This document shows, piece by piece, positions 26,252 through 40,925 of a stretch of 64,000 nt of DNA. Numbering within the stretch: the stretch's first letter is position 1; each line of letters opens with the position of its first letter. Below the pieces are notes generated by a model that was not told where the DNA came from, ran no database searches, and saw nothing but the letters and a program-made list of their open reading frames with translations. Source of the stretch: Calliopsis andreniformis (lineage: Eukaryota > Arthropoda > Insecta > Hymenoptera > Andrenidae); assembly GCF_051401765.1 (NCBI RefSeq), contig NW_027480438.1:4774001-4838000 (forward strand), given 5' to 3'. The position numbers were made by a program, and so were the translations under genes.

Positions 26252-29200
26252 TCAATACTCAAACATCAATCCTCAACCCTCAGCCCTCATTCTGAATCAT
26301 CAATCCTCAATCCTCAATCCTCAATTTTCAATCCCCAATCCTCAACCCTCAGTCCTCATCCTCAATTCTCAACTCTCAATCCTCAATCCTCAATCCTCAA
26401 TCCTCAGTCCTCAATCCTCAATCCTCAATCCCCAAACCTCAATCCCCAACCGTCAGTCCTCGTCCTCAATCCTCAACACTCAATCCTCAATCCTCAATCC
26501 TCAATCTTCAATCATCAATACTCAATCTTCAATCCTCAATCCTCAATCTTTAATCCTCAATCCTCAATCCTCAATCCTCAATCCTCAATCCTCAATCTGC
26601 AATCCTCAATCCTCAATCCTCAATCCTCAATCCTCAATCCTCAATCTTCTATCTTCAATCCCCAATTCTCTATCATCAATCCTCAATTCTCAATCCTCAA
26701 TCCTGAAACCTCAATCCTCAATGCTCAATCCTCAATCCTCAATCTTCAATCCTCAATACTCAGTCTCCAATACTCAATCCTCAATCCTCAATCCTCAATC
26801 CTCAGTACTCAATCGTCAGTCTTCAATCCTCAACACTCAATCTTCAATTCTCAATCCCCAATCCTCAATCCTCAATCCTCATTCTTCAATCCTCAACACC
26901 CAATCCTCAATCTTCAACCCTCAATCCTCAATCCTCAATTCTCAGCCCTCAATCCTCAGTCCTCAGTCCTCAAACATCAATCCTCAACCCTCAGCCCTCA
27001 TCCTCAATCCTCAATCCTCAATCCTTACTCCTCAATCTTCAATCTTCTATCCCCAGTCCTCAATCTTCAATCCTCAATGCTCAATACTCAATCCTCAATC
27101 CTCAGTCCTCAATCCTCAATCCTCAGCCCTCAACCCTCAATCCTCAATATTCAAACCTCAATCCTCAACCGTCAGTCCTCGTCCTCAATCCTCAACGCTC
27201 AATCCTCAATCCTCAATCTTCAATCATCAACACTCAATCCTCAATCCTCAATCCTCTATCCTCAATATTCAACACACAACCCTCAACCATCAATTCTCAA
27301 TACTCAGCCATCAATCCTCAATTCTCAATACTCAATGGAATATCCTGAATTCTCGTGGTTCAATACTCAATCCGCAATATTCAATAATCAAATCTCAATC
27401 CTCAAACATCAATTCTCAACACTCAATCCTCAACAATCAGTCTTCTCCCTTGAATCCTCCATCCTCAATCCTCAATGCTCAAGCGTCAATTCTCAATACT
27501 CAATCCTCAATCCTGAATCCTCAATAATCAGTCCTCAAACCTCAATCCTGAATCCTCAATCCTGAATCCTCATGCATCAGCCCTCAGTCCTCAACAATCA
27601 GTTGTCAATGCTCAATCCTCAATAGAATATCATCAATTCACTGTTTGCAATACTCAATGCTCAATCTGCAATCTTCAAATCTCTATCCACAAACATCAAT
27701 TCTCATCACTCAACCCTCAACACTCAGTCCCCAATCCTCAATCTTTAATCCTCAATCGTCAATCCTCAATCCTCAATCCTCAATCTTCAATCCTCAATAC
27801 TCAATCTTCAATCCTCAATCCTCAATCCTCAACCCTCATTCCTCAATACTCAATCGTCAGTCTTCAATCCTCAACACTCAATCTTCAACCCTCAATCCCC
27901 AATCCTCAATCCCCAATCATCATTCTTCAATCCTCAATACCCAATCCTCAATCTTCCATACTCAATCCTCAATCCTCAATTCTCAATCCTCAATCCTCAG
28001 TCCTCAGTATTCAAACAGCAATCCTCAACCCTCAGCCTTCATCCGCAATCCTCAATCTTCAATCCTCAATCCTCAATCCTCAATCTTCTATCTTCAATCC
28101 CCAATCCTCTATCATCAATCCTCAATTCTCAATCCTCAATCCTGAAACCTCAATCCTCAATGCTCAATCCTCAATCCTCAATCCTTAATTCTCAGTCCTC
28201 AATCCTCAGTCCTCAGTCCTCAAACATCAATCCTCAACCCTCAGCCCTCATCCTCAATCCTCAATCCTCAATCCTCAATCCTCAATCCTCAATCCCCAAT
28301 CTTCTATCTTCAATCCTCAATACTCAATCTTCAATCCTCAATACTCAGTCCTCAAACCTCAATTCTGAATCCTCAATCCTGAATCCTCAATCTTTAATCC
28401 TCAGACCTCAACCATCAATGCTAAATTCTCAATACTCAACAGAACATCCTGAATTCTCAGTTTTCAATGCTCAATCCCCTATCTTCAATTTTAAAATCTC
28501 AATCCACAAACATGAATTCTCATCACTCAACCCTCAACACACAGTCCTCAATCTTCAATCCTCAATCCTCAATCCTCAATCGTCAATCCTCAATCCTCAA
28601 TCTTCAATCCTCAGTCCGCAATCCGCAATCTTCAATCATCAATACTCAATCTTCAATCCTCAATCCTCAATCATAAAATCCTCGATCCTCAATATTCAGC
28701 AGACAACCCTCAACCACCAATACTCAATACTCAACCATCAATGCTCAATTCTCAATACTCAATAGAATATACTGAATTCACAGTTTTCAATACCCAATCC
28801 TCAATCTTCAATATTCAAGTCTCCTTCCACAAACACCTATTCTCATCACTCAACCCTCAACACTCAGTCCTCAATCTTCAATCCTCAATCCTCAATCCTC
28901 AATCGTCAACACTCAATCCTCAATCCTCAACCCTCGATCCTCAGTCCTCAAACCTCAATCCTCAATCCTCAATCTTCAATCTTCAATCCTCAATACTCAA
29001 TCTTCAATCCTCAATCCACAATCCTCAATCCTCAATCCTCAATCCTCAATCCTCAGTCCTCAATACTCAACAGACAACCCTCAACCATCAATCCTCAATA
29101 CTCAACCATCAATACTCAGTCCTCTCTCTTCAATCTTCCATCATCAATCCTCTATCCTCAATCCTCAATCTTCAATCCTCAATCCTCGACCCTCAATCCT

Positions 29201-31956
29201 CTGCCTTCAAACCTCAATTCCGAATCCTCAATCCTGAATTCTCAATCTCCATCCCTCAGTCCGCAACAATCTATTGTCAATCCTCAATCCTCAACAGAAT
29301 ATACTCTATTCACAGCTTTCAACACTCAATCCCCAATCTTCCATTTTCAAATCTCAATCCACAAACATCAATGCTCATCACTCAACCCTCAACACTCAGT
29401 CCTCAATCTTCAATCCTGGATGCTCAATCTTCAATCCTCAATCCTCAATCCTCAATCGTCAATCTTCAATACTCAATACTCAATATTCAATCCTCAGTCC
29501 TTAATACTCAATCCTCAATCCTCATTCTTCAATCCTCAATACCCAATCCTAAATATTCAATCCTCAATCCTCAATTCGCAATCCTCAATCCTCAATCCTC
29601 AGTCCTCAATACTCAATCCTCAATCGTCAATCCTCAATCCCCAATCCTGAATCTTCAATCCTCAATCCTCAATCCTTAATCCTCACTCCTCAATCTTCAA
29701 TCCTCAATACTCAATCTTCAATCCTCAATCCTCAATCCTCAATCCTCATTCCTCAATACTCAATCGTCAGTCTTCAATCCTCAACACTCAATCTTCAACC
29801 CTCAATCCCCAATCCTCAATCCCCAATCATCATTCTTCAATCCTCAATAGCCAATCCTCAATCTTCCATGCTCAATCCTCAATCCTCAACTCTCAATCCT
29901 CAATCCTCAGTCCTCAGTCCTCAAACAGCAATCCTCAACCCTCAGCCTTCATCCTCAATCCTCAATCTTCAATCCTCAATCCTCAATCCTCAATCTTCTA
30001 TCTTCAATCCCCAAACCTCAATCATCAATCCTCAATTCTCAATCCTCAATCCTGAAACCTCAATCCTCAATGCTCAATCCTCAATCCTCAATCTTCAATC
30101 CTCAATACTCAGTCTTCAATACTCAATCCTCAATCCGCAATCCTCAATCTTCAATCCTCAATCCTCAATCTTCTATCTTCAATCCCCAAACCTCAATCAT
30201 CAATCCTCAATTCTCAATCCTCAATCCTGAAACCTCAATCCTCAATGCTCAATCCTCAATCCTCAATCTTCAATCCTCAATACTCAGTCTTCAATACTCA
30301 ATCCTCAATCCTCAATCCTCAATCCTCAGTACTCAATCGTCAGTCTTCAATCCTCAACACTCAATCTTCAATTCTCAATCCCCAATCCTCAATCCTCAAT
30401 CCTCATTCTTCAATCCTCAATACCCAATCCTCAATCTTCAATCCTCAATCCTCACTCATCAATCCTCAATCCTCGATCCTCAATCCTCATTCTTCAATCC
30501 TCAATCCTCAATCCTCAATCTGCAATCCTCAATACTCAATCCTCAATCCTCAATCGTCAATCCTCAAACCCAAATCCTCTATCATCAATACTCAATCCAC
30601 AATCCTCAATCCTCAATCCTGAATCATCAATCTTCAATCCTCCATGCTCAATCTTCAATCCTCAATCCTCAATCCTCAATCTTCAATCCTCAATCCTCGA
30701 TCCTCAATTCTCAATCCTCAATCCTCAGTCCTCAGTCCTCAAACATCAATCCTCAACCCTCAATCCTCATCCTCAATATTCAATCCTCAATCCTCAATCC
30801 TCAATCGTCAATCCTCAATCCTCAATCTTCAATCCTCAGTCCGCAATCCGCAATCTTCAATCATCAATACTCAATCTTCAATCCTCAATCCTCAATCATA
30901 AAATCCTCGATCCTCAATATTCAGCACACAACCCTCAACCACCAATACTCAATACTCAACCATCAATGCTCAATTCACAATACTCAATAGAATATACTGA
31001 ATTCTCAGTTTTCAATACCCAATCCTCAATCTTCAATATTCAAGTGTCCATCCACAAACATCTATTCTCATCACTCAACCCTCAACACTCAGTCCTCAAT
31101 CTTCAATCCTCAATCCTCAATCGTCAATACTCAATCCTCAATCCTCAACCCTCGATCCTCAGTCCTCAAACCTCAATCCTCAATCCTCAATCTTCAATCT
31201 TCAATCCTCAATCCTCAATCTTTAATCCTCAATCCTCAATCCTCAATCCTCAATCCTCAATCATCAATCCTCAATCCTCAATACTCAATCCTCAAGCCTC
31301 AATCCTCAATCCTCAATCTTCAATCCTCAACACTCAATCTTCAATCCTCAATCCTCAATCTTCAATCCTCAATACTCATTCTTCAATCCTCAATACCCAA
31401 TCCTCAAACTTCAATCCTCAATCCTCAATCCTCAATTCTCAATCCTCAATCCTCAGTCCTCAGTCCTCAAACATCAATCCTCAACCCTCAGCCCTCATCC
31501 TCAATCCTCAATCGTCAATCCTCAAACCTCAATCCTCAATCTTCTATCTTCAATCCTCAATACTCAATCTTCAATCCTCAATCCTCAGTCCTCAAACCTC
31601 AATTCTGAATCCTGAATCCTGAATCCTCAATCTTCAATCGTCAGACCTCAACCATCAATGCTCAATTCTCAATACTCAACAGAATATCCTTAATTCTCAG
31701 TTTTCTATACTCAACCCCAATCTTCAATTTTCAAATCTCAATCCACAAACATCAATTCTCGTCACTCAACCCTCAACACTCAGTCCTCAATCTTCAATCC
31801 TCAATCCTCAATCCTCAATCCTCAATCCTCAATCCTTAATCCTCAATCTTCACCCCTCAGTCCCCAATCCTCAATCTTCAATCCTGAACCCTCAATCCTC
31901 ATCCTCAATCCTCAATCCTCAACCTTCAATCCTCAATTCTCAGTACTCAATAGAAT

Positions 31957-31974
31957 ATCCTGAATTCTCAGGAT
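31957..31974. repeat. Type III module inverted repeat, GAATTC form
   Basis: This is the M2 counterpart of the site at 20670, with spacer ATTC. The core starts at 31952. Confidence 0.85.
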
Positions 31975-34900
31975 TCAATACTCAAACATCAACCCTCAAC
32001 CCTCAGCCCTCATTCTGAATCCTCAATCCTCAATCCTCAATCCTCAATCCTCAATTTTCAAACCCCAATCCTCAACCCTCAGTCCACATCCTCAATTCTC
32101 ATTCCTCAATCATCAATCCTCAATCTTCAATCCTCAATAATCTATCTCCAATCCTAGATCCCCAATCCTCAATCCTCAACCCTCAACCCTCAATCCTCAA
32201 TCTTCAATCCTCAGTCCTCAATCATCAATTTTCAATCCTTAATCCTCACTCATCAATCCTCAATCCTCAATCCTCAATACTCATTCTTCAATCCTCAATC
32301 CTCAATCCTCAATCTGCAATCCTCAATACTCAATCCTCAATCCTCAATCGTCAATCCTAAATCCCCAATCTTCTATCATCAATCCTCAATCCTCAATCCT
32401 CAATCCTCAATCCTCAATCCTCAATCCTCAATCCTCAATCTTCAATCCTCAATGCTCAATCGTCAATCTTCAATCCTCAATCCTCAATCCTCAATCGTCA
32501 ATCCTCATTCCGCAACCCTCAATCTTCAATCCTCAATACTCAATCTTCAATCCTCAATCCTGAATCCTGAAATCCCCAGTCCTCTATCTTCAATACTCAA
32601 TCCTCAATCCTCAATCCTCAATCCACAATCCTCAATCCTCATTCCTCAAACCTCAATCCTCAACCCTCAGTCCACATACTTAATTCTCTATTCTCAATAC
32701 TCAATCCTCAATTCTCAATCTTCAATCCTCAATAATCAATCTCCAATCCTAGATCCTCAATCCCCGATCCTCAGTCCTTAATCCTCAATCCTCAATCCTA
32801 AATCCCCAGTCCACAATCCTCAATCCTCAATCCTCAATCCTCAATCCTCAATCCTCAATATTCAACACACAACCCTCAACCATAAATTCTCAATACTCAA
32901 CCATCAATCCTCAATTCTCAATACTCAATAGAATATCCTGAATTCTCATGGTTGAATACTCAATCCACAATATTCAGTAATCAAATCTCAATCCTCAAAC
33001 ATCAATTCTCAACACTCAATCCTCAACACTCAGCCCTCTCTCTTCAATCCTCCATCCTCAATCCTCAATCCTCAAGAGTCAATCCTCAATACTCAATCTG
33101 CAATCCTCAATCCTCAATCCTCAATCCTCAAACCACATTCTTCAATCTAAAATACCCAATCCTCAATCTTCAATACTCAATCTTCAATCCTCAATCCTCA
33201 ATCCTCAATCCTCAATCCTCAATCCTCAATCCTCAGTCCTCAATACTCAATCCTCAATCGTCAATCCTCAATCCCCAATCCTGAATCTTCAATCCTCAAT
33301 CCTCAATCCTTAATCCTCACTCCTCAATCTTCAATCCTCAATACTCAATCTTCAATCCTCAATCCTCAATCCTCAATACTCAACCCTCTATCCTCAATCC
33401 TCAATCCTCAATCCTCAATCCTCAACCTTCAATCCTCAATACTCAATCTTCAATCCTCAATCCTCAATCCTCAATCCTATTTCCTCAATACTCAATCGTC
33501 AGTCTTCAATCCTCAACACTCAATCTTCAACCCTCAATCCCCAATCCTCAATCCCCAATCATCATTCTTCAATCCTCAATAGCCAATCCTCAATCTTCCA
33601 TGCTCAATCCTCAATCCTCATTCCTGAATCCTCATTCCTCAAACCTCAGTCCTCAAACCTCAGTCCTCATCCTCAATTCTCAATTCTCAATCATCAATCC
33701 TCAATCCTCAATCTTCAATCCTCAATAATCAATCTCCTATCCTAGATCCTCAACCCCAATACACAATCCTTACTCCTCAATCTTCAATCCTCAATCCCCA
33801 GTCCTCAATCTTCAATCCTCAATGCTCAATACTCAATCCTCAATCCTCAGTCCTCAATCCTCAATCCTCAGTCCTCAACCCTCAATCCTCAATATTCAAA
33901 CCTCAATCCTCAACCGCCAGTCCTCGTCCTCAATCCTCAACGCTCAATCCTCAATCCTCAATCTTCAATCATCAACACTCAATCCTCAATCCTCATTCCT
34001 CAATCCTCAATATTCAACACACAACCCTCAACCATCAATTCTCAATACTCAACCATCAATCCTCAATTCTCAATACTCAATGGAATATACTGAATTCTCA
34101 TGGTTCAATACTCAATCCGCAATATTCAATAATCAAATCTCAATCCTCAAACATCAATTCTCAACACTCAATCCTCAACAATCAGTCTTCTCCCTTGAAT
34201 CCTCCATCCTCAATCCTCAATGCTCAAGCGTCAATCCTCAATCCTCAATCCTCAATCCTGAATCCTCAATAATCTGTCCTCAAACCTCAATCCTGAATCC
34301 TCAATCCTGAATCCTCATTCTTCAGCTCTCAGTCCTCAACAATCAGTTGTCAATGCTCAATCCTCAATAGAATATCATCAATTCACTGTTTTCAATACTC
34401 AATGCTCAATCTGCAATCTTCAAATCTCTATCCACAAACATCAATTCTCATCACTCAACCCTCAACACTCAGTCCCCAATCCTCAATCTTTAATCCTCAA
34501 TCCTCAATCCTCAATCCTCAATCCTCAATCTTCAATCCTCAATACTCAATCTTCAATCCTCAATCCTCAATCCTCAATCCTCATTCCTCAATACTCAATC
34601 GTCAGTCTTCAATCCTCAACACTCAATCTTCAACCCTCAATCCCCAATCCTCAATCCCCAATCATCATTCTTCAATCCTCAATAGCCAATCCTCAATCTT
34701 CCATGCTCAATCCTCAATCCTCAATCCTCAATTCTCAATCCTCAATCCTCAGTCCTCAGTCCTCAAACAGCAATCCTCAACCCTCAGCCTTCATCCTCAA
34801 TCCTCAATCTTCAATCCTCAATCCTCAATCCTGAATCTTCTATCTTCAATCCCCAAACCTCAATCATCAATCCTCAATTCTCAATCCTCAATCCTGAAAC

Positions 34901-35902
34901 CTCAATCCTCAATGCTCAATCCTCAATCCTCAATCTTCATTCCTCAATACTCAGTCTTCAATACTCAATCCTCAATCCTCAATCCTCAATCCTCAGTACT
35001 CAATCGTCAGTCTTCAATCCTCAACACTCAATCTTCAATTCTCAATCCCCAATCCTCAATCCTCAATCCTCATTCTTCAATCCTCAATACCCAATCCTCA
35101 ATCTTCAATCCTCAATCCTCAATCCTCAATTCTCAGTCCTCAATCCTCAGTCCTCAGTCCTCAAACATCAATCCCCAGCCCTCAGCCCTCATCCTCAATC
35201 CTCAATCCTCAATCCTCAATCCTCAATCCTCAATCCCGAATCTTCTATCTTCAATCCGCAATACTCAATCTTCAATCCTCAATCCTCAGTCCTCAAACCT
35301 CAATTCTGAATCCTCAATCCTGAATCCTCAATCTTTAATCCTCAGACCTCAACCATCAATGCTCAATTCTCAATACTCAACAGAACATCCTGAATTCTCA
35401 GTTTTCAATGCTCAATCCTCTATCTTCAATTTTAAAATCTCAATCCACAAACATGAATCCTCATCACTCAACCCTCAACACACAGTCCTCAATCTTCAAT
35501 CCTCAATCCTCAATCCTCAATCGTCAATCCTCAATCCTCAATCTTCAATCCTCAGTCCGCAATCCGCAATCTTCAATCATCAACACTCAATCTTCAATCC
35601 TCAATCCTCAATCATAAAATCCTCGATCCTCAATATTCAGCACACAACCCTCAACCACCAATACTCAATACTCAACCATCAATGATCAATTCTCAATACT
35701 CAATAGAATATACTGAATTCTCAGTTTTCAATACCCAATCCTTAATCTTCAATATTCAAGTCTCCATCCACAAACATCTATTCTCATCACTCAACCCTCA
35801 ACACTCAGTCCTCAATCTTCAATCCTCAATCCTCAATCCTCAATTGTCAATCCTCAATCCCAATCCTCTATCATCAATCCTCAATCCGCAATCCTCAATC
35901 CT

Positions 35903-38900
35903 CAATCCTCAATCCCCAAACCTCAATCCCCAACCGTCAGTCCTCGTCCTCAATCCTCAACACTCAATCCTCAATCCTCAATCCTCAATCTTCAATCATC
36001 AATACTCAATCTTCAATCCTCAATCCTCAATCTTTAATCCTCAATCCTCAATCCTCAATCCTCAATCCTCAATCCTCAATCTGCAATCCTCAATCCTCAA
36101 TCCTCAATCCTCAATCCTCAATCCTCAATCTTCTATCTTCAATCCCCAATCCTCTATCATCAATCCTCAATTCTCAATCCTCAATCCTGAAACCTCAATC
36201 CTCAATGCTCAATCCTCAATCCTCAATCTTCAATCCTCAATACTCAGTCTTCAATACTCAATCCTCAATCCTCAATCCTCAATCCTCAGTACTCAATCGT
36301 CAGTCTTCAATCCTCAACACTCAATCTTCAATTCTCAATCCCCAATCCTCAATCCTCAATCCTCATTCTTCAATCCTCAACACCCAATCCTCAATCTTCA
36401 ACCCTCAATCCTCAATCCTCAATTCTCAGCCCTCAATCCTCAGTCCTCAGTCCTCAAACATCAATCCTCAACCCTCAGCCCTCATCCTCAATCCTCAATC
36501 CTCAATCCTTACTCCTCAATCTTCAATCTTCTATCCCCAGTCCTCAATCTTCAATCCTCAATGCTCAATACTCAATCCTCAATCCTCAGTCCTCAATCCT
36601 CAATCCTCAGTCCTCAACCCTCAATCCTCAATATTCAAACCTCAATCCTCAACCGTCAGTCCTCGTCCTCAATCCTCAACGCTCAATCCTCAATCCTCAA
36701 TCTTCAATCATCAACACTCAATCCTCAATCCTCAATCCTCTATCCTCAATATTCAACACACAACCCTCAACCATCAATTCTCAATACTCAGCCATCAATC
36801 CTCAATTCTCAATACTCAATGGAATATCCTGAATTCTCGTGGTTCAATACTCAATCCGCAATATTCAATAATCAAATCTCAATCCTCAAACATCAATTCT
36901 CAACACTCAATCCTCAACAATCAGTCTTCTCCCTTGAATCCTCCATCCTCAATCCTCAATGCTCAAGCGTCAATTCTCAATACTCAATCCTCAATCCTGA
37001 ATCCTCAATAATCAGTCCTCAAACCTCAATCCTGAATCCTCAATCCTGAATCCTCATGCATCAGCCCTCAGTCCTCAACAATCAGTTGTCAATGCTCAAT
37101 CCTCAATAGAATATCATCAATTCACTGTTTGCAATACTCAATGCTCAATCTGCAATCTTCAAATCTCTATCCACAAACATCAATTCTCATCACTCAACCC
37201 TCAACGCTCAGTCCCCAATCCTCAATCTTTAATCCTCAATCCTCAATCCTCAATCCTCAATCCTCAATCTTCAATCCTCAATACTCAATCTTCAATCCTC
37301 AATCCTCAATCCTCAATCCTCATTCCTCAATACTCAATCGTCAGTCTTCAATCCTCAACACTCAATCTTCAACCCTCAATCCCCAATCCTCAATCCCCAA
37401 TCATCATTCTTCAATCCTCAATACCCAATCCTCAATCTTCCATACTCAATCCTCAATCCTCAATTCTCAATCCTCAATCCTCAGTCCTCAGTATTCAAAC
37501 AGCAATCCTCAACCCTCAGCCTTCATCCGCAATCCTCAATCTTCAATCCTCAATCCTCAATCCTCAATCTTCTATCTTCAATCCCCAATCCTCTATCATC
37601 AATCCTCAATTCTCAATCCTCAATCCTGAAACCTCAATCCTCAATGCTCAATCCTCAATCCTCAATCCTTAATTCTCAGTCCTCAATCCTCAGTCCTCAG
37701 TCCTCAAACATCAATCCTCAACCCTCAGCCCTCATCCTCAATCCTCAATCCTCAATCCTCAATCCTCAATCCTCAATCCCCAATCTTCTATCTTCAATCC
37801 TCAATACTCAATCTTCAATCCTCAATACTCAGTCCTCAAACCTCAATTCTGAATCCTCAATCCTGAATCCTCAATCTTTAATCCTCAGACCTCAACCATC
37901 AATGCTAAATTCTCAATACTCAACAGAACATCCTGAATTCTCAGTTTTCAATGCTCAATCCCCTATCTTCAATTTTAAAATCTCAATCCACAAACATGAA
38001 TTCTCATCACTCAACCCTCAACACACAGTCCTCAATCTTCAATCCTCAATCCTCAATCCTCAATCGTCAATCCTCAATCCTCAATCTTCAATCCTCAGTC
38101 CGCAATCCGCAATCTTCAATCATCAATACTCAATCTTCAATCCTCAATCCTCAATCATAAAATCCTCGATCCTCAATATTCAGCAGACAACCCTCAACCA
38201 CCAATACTCAATACTCAACCATCAATGCTCAATTCTCAATACTCAATAGAATATACTGAATTCACAGTTTTCAATACCCAATCCTCAATCTTCAATATTC
38301 AAGTCTCCTTCCACAAATACCTATTCTCATCACTCAACCCTCAACACTCAGTCCTCAATCTTCAATCCTCAATCCTCAATCCTCAATCGTCAACACTCAA
38401 TCCTCAATCCTCAATCCTCGATCCTCAGTCCTCAAACCTCAATCCTCAATCCTCAATCTTCAATCTTCAATCCTCAATACTCAATCTTCAATCCTCAATC
38501 CTCAATCCTCAATCCTCAATCCTCAATCCTCAGTCCTCAATACTCAACAGACAACCCTCAACCATCAATCCTCAATACTCAACCATCAATACTCAGTCCT
38601 CTCTCTTCAATCTTCCATCATCAATCCTCTATCCTCAATCCTCAATCTTCAATCCTCAATCCTCGACCCTCAATCCTCTGCCTTCAAACCTCAATTCCGA
38701 ATCCTCAATCCTGAATTCTCAATCTCCATCCCTCAGTCCGCAACAATCTATTGTCAATCCTCAATCCTCAACAGAATATACTCTATTCACAGCTTTCAAC
38801 ACTCAATCCCCAATCTTCCATTTTCAAATCTCAATCCACAAACATCAATGCTCATCACTCAACCCTCAACACTCAGTCCTCAATCTTCAATCCTGGATGC

Positions 38901-40925
38901 TCAATCTTCAATCCTCAATCCTCAATCCTCAATCGTCAATCTTCAATACTCAATACTCAATATTCAATCCTCAGTCCTTAATACTCAATCCTCAATCCTC
39001 ATTCTTCAATCCTCAATACCCAATCCTAAATATTCAATCCTCAATCCTCAATTCGCAATCCTCATTCCTCAATCCTCAGACCTCAAGCATCAATACTCAA
39101 CCCTCAGACCTCGTCCTCAATCCACAACCCTCAATCCTCAATCCTCGATTTTCATTCATCAATATTCAACATTCAATCCTCAATCCTCAATACTCAATAC
39201 TCAATCCTCAATCCTCAACGTTCAATCCTCAATACCCAATCCTCAATCTCCAATCCTCAATCCTCAGTCCTCAATCCTCAATCCTCAGTCCTCAATCCTC
39301 TGTCCTCAAACCTCAATCCTGAATTCTCAATCCTGAATCCTCAATCTTCAGCCCTCAGTCCTCAACAATCAGTTGTCAATCCACAATCCTCAATAGAATA
39401 TCATCAATTCACAGTTTTCAATACTCAATACTCAATCTACAATCTTCAAATCTCTATCCACAAACATCAATTCTTATCACTCAACCCTCTACACTCAGTC
39501 CTCAATGTTCAATCCTCAATCCTCAATTCTCAATCTTCAATCCTCAATACTGTATCTTCAATCCTCAATCCTCAATCCTCAATCCTCAATCCTCAATCCT
39601 CATTCCTCAAACCTCAATCCTCAGCCCTCAGTCCTCATCCTTAATTCTCAATTTTCAATCCTCAATCCTCAATTCTCAACCTTCAATCCTCAATAATCAA
39701 TCTCCAACCCTAGATCCTCATTCCCCAATCCTCAGTCCTTAATCCTCAATCTTCAATCCTCAATCCCCAGTCCACAATCCTCAATCCTCAATCCTCAATC
39801 CTCAATCCTCAATCCTCAATATGCAACACACAACCCTCAACCATCAATTCTCAATACTCAACCATCAATCCTCAATTCTCAATACTCAATAGAATATCCT
39901 GAATTCTCATGGTTCAATACTCAATCCACAATATTCAATAATCAAATCTCAATCCTCAAATATCAATTCTCAACACTCAATCCTCAGCACTCAGTCCTCT
40001 CTCTTCAATCCTCCATCCTCAATCCTCAATCCTCAAGAATCAACCCTCAATCCTCAATCCTCAATCCTCAAGAGTCAGCCCACAATCCTCAATCCTCAAA
40101 CCTCAATTCTCAGTCCTCAAACCTCAATCCCGAATCCTCAGCTCTGAATCCTCAATCTTCAGCACTCAGTCCTCAACAATCAATTGTCAATCCTCAACCC
40201 TCAATAGAATATCCTCAATTCACAGTTTTCAATACTCAATCACCATTCTTCAATCTTCAAATCTCAATTCACAAACATCAATTCTCATCACTCAACCCTC
40301 AACACTCATTCCTCAATCTTCAACCCTCAATCCTCAATCCTCAATCTTCAATCCTCAACACACAATCTTCAATCCTCAATCCTCAATCCTCAGTCCTCAA
40401 TACTCAATCCTCAATCGTCAATCCTCAATCCCCAATCCTGAATCTTCAATCCTCAATCCTCAATCCTTAATCCTCACTCCTCAATCTTCAATCCTCAATA
40501 CTCAATCTTCAATCCTCAATCCTCAATCCTCAATCCTCATTCCTCAATACTCAATCGTCAGTCTTCAATCCTCAACACTCAATCTTCAACCCTCAATCCC
40601 CAATCCTCAATCCCCAATCATCATTCTTCAATCCTCAATAGCCAATCCTCAATCTTCCATGCTCAATCCTCAATCCTCAATTCTCAATCCTCAATCCTCA
40701 GTCCTCAGTCCTCAAACAGCAATCCTCAACCCTCAGCCTTCATCCTCAATCCTCAATCTTCAATCCTCAATCCTCAATCCTCAATCTTCTATCTTCAATC
40801 CCCAAACCTCAATCATCAATCCTCAATTCTCAATCCTCAATCCTGAAACCTCAATCCTCAATGCTCAATCCTCAATCCTCAATCTTCAATCCTCAATACT
40901 CAGTCTTCAATACTCAATCCTCAAT
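35903..40925. repeat. M3: third copy of the M unit (left part only)
   Basis: It enters at the equivalent of M1 position about 12491, immediately before the CCCCAAACC landmark (35914 against 12502 and 26430). It runs colinear with M1 at offsets 23,412 and then 23,440 to about 17485. Unlike M2 it retains the 1.31-kb block (M3 39065-40380). At 40925 it leaves the M1 order, just where M1 and M2 carry a 175-bp duplication that M3 does not have. Confidence 0.88.

Larger units (their letters stand above)
26174..35902. repeat. M2: shortened second copy of the M unit
   Basis: Relative to M1 the offset steps from 13,928 to 13,956 (28-bp gain near 28560), to 13,963, to 12,649 at about 29588 (loss of M1 15626-16939), to about 11,287 at 31209 (loss of M1 about 18560-19921), then to 11,294 and 11,301 (single heptamers gained). 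At about 35903 it jumps to M3. Between the jumps the match to M1 is nearly letter for letter. Confidence 0.88.
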
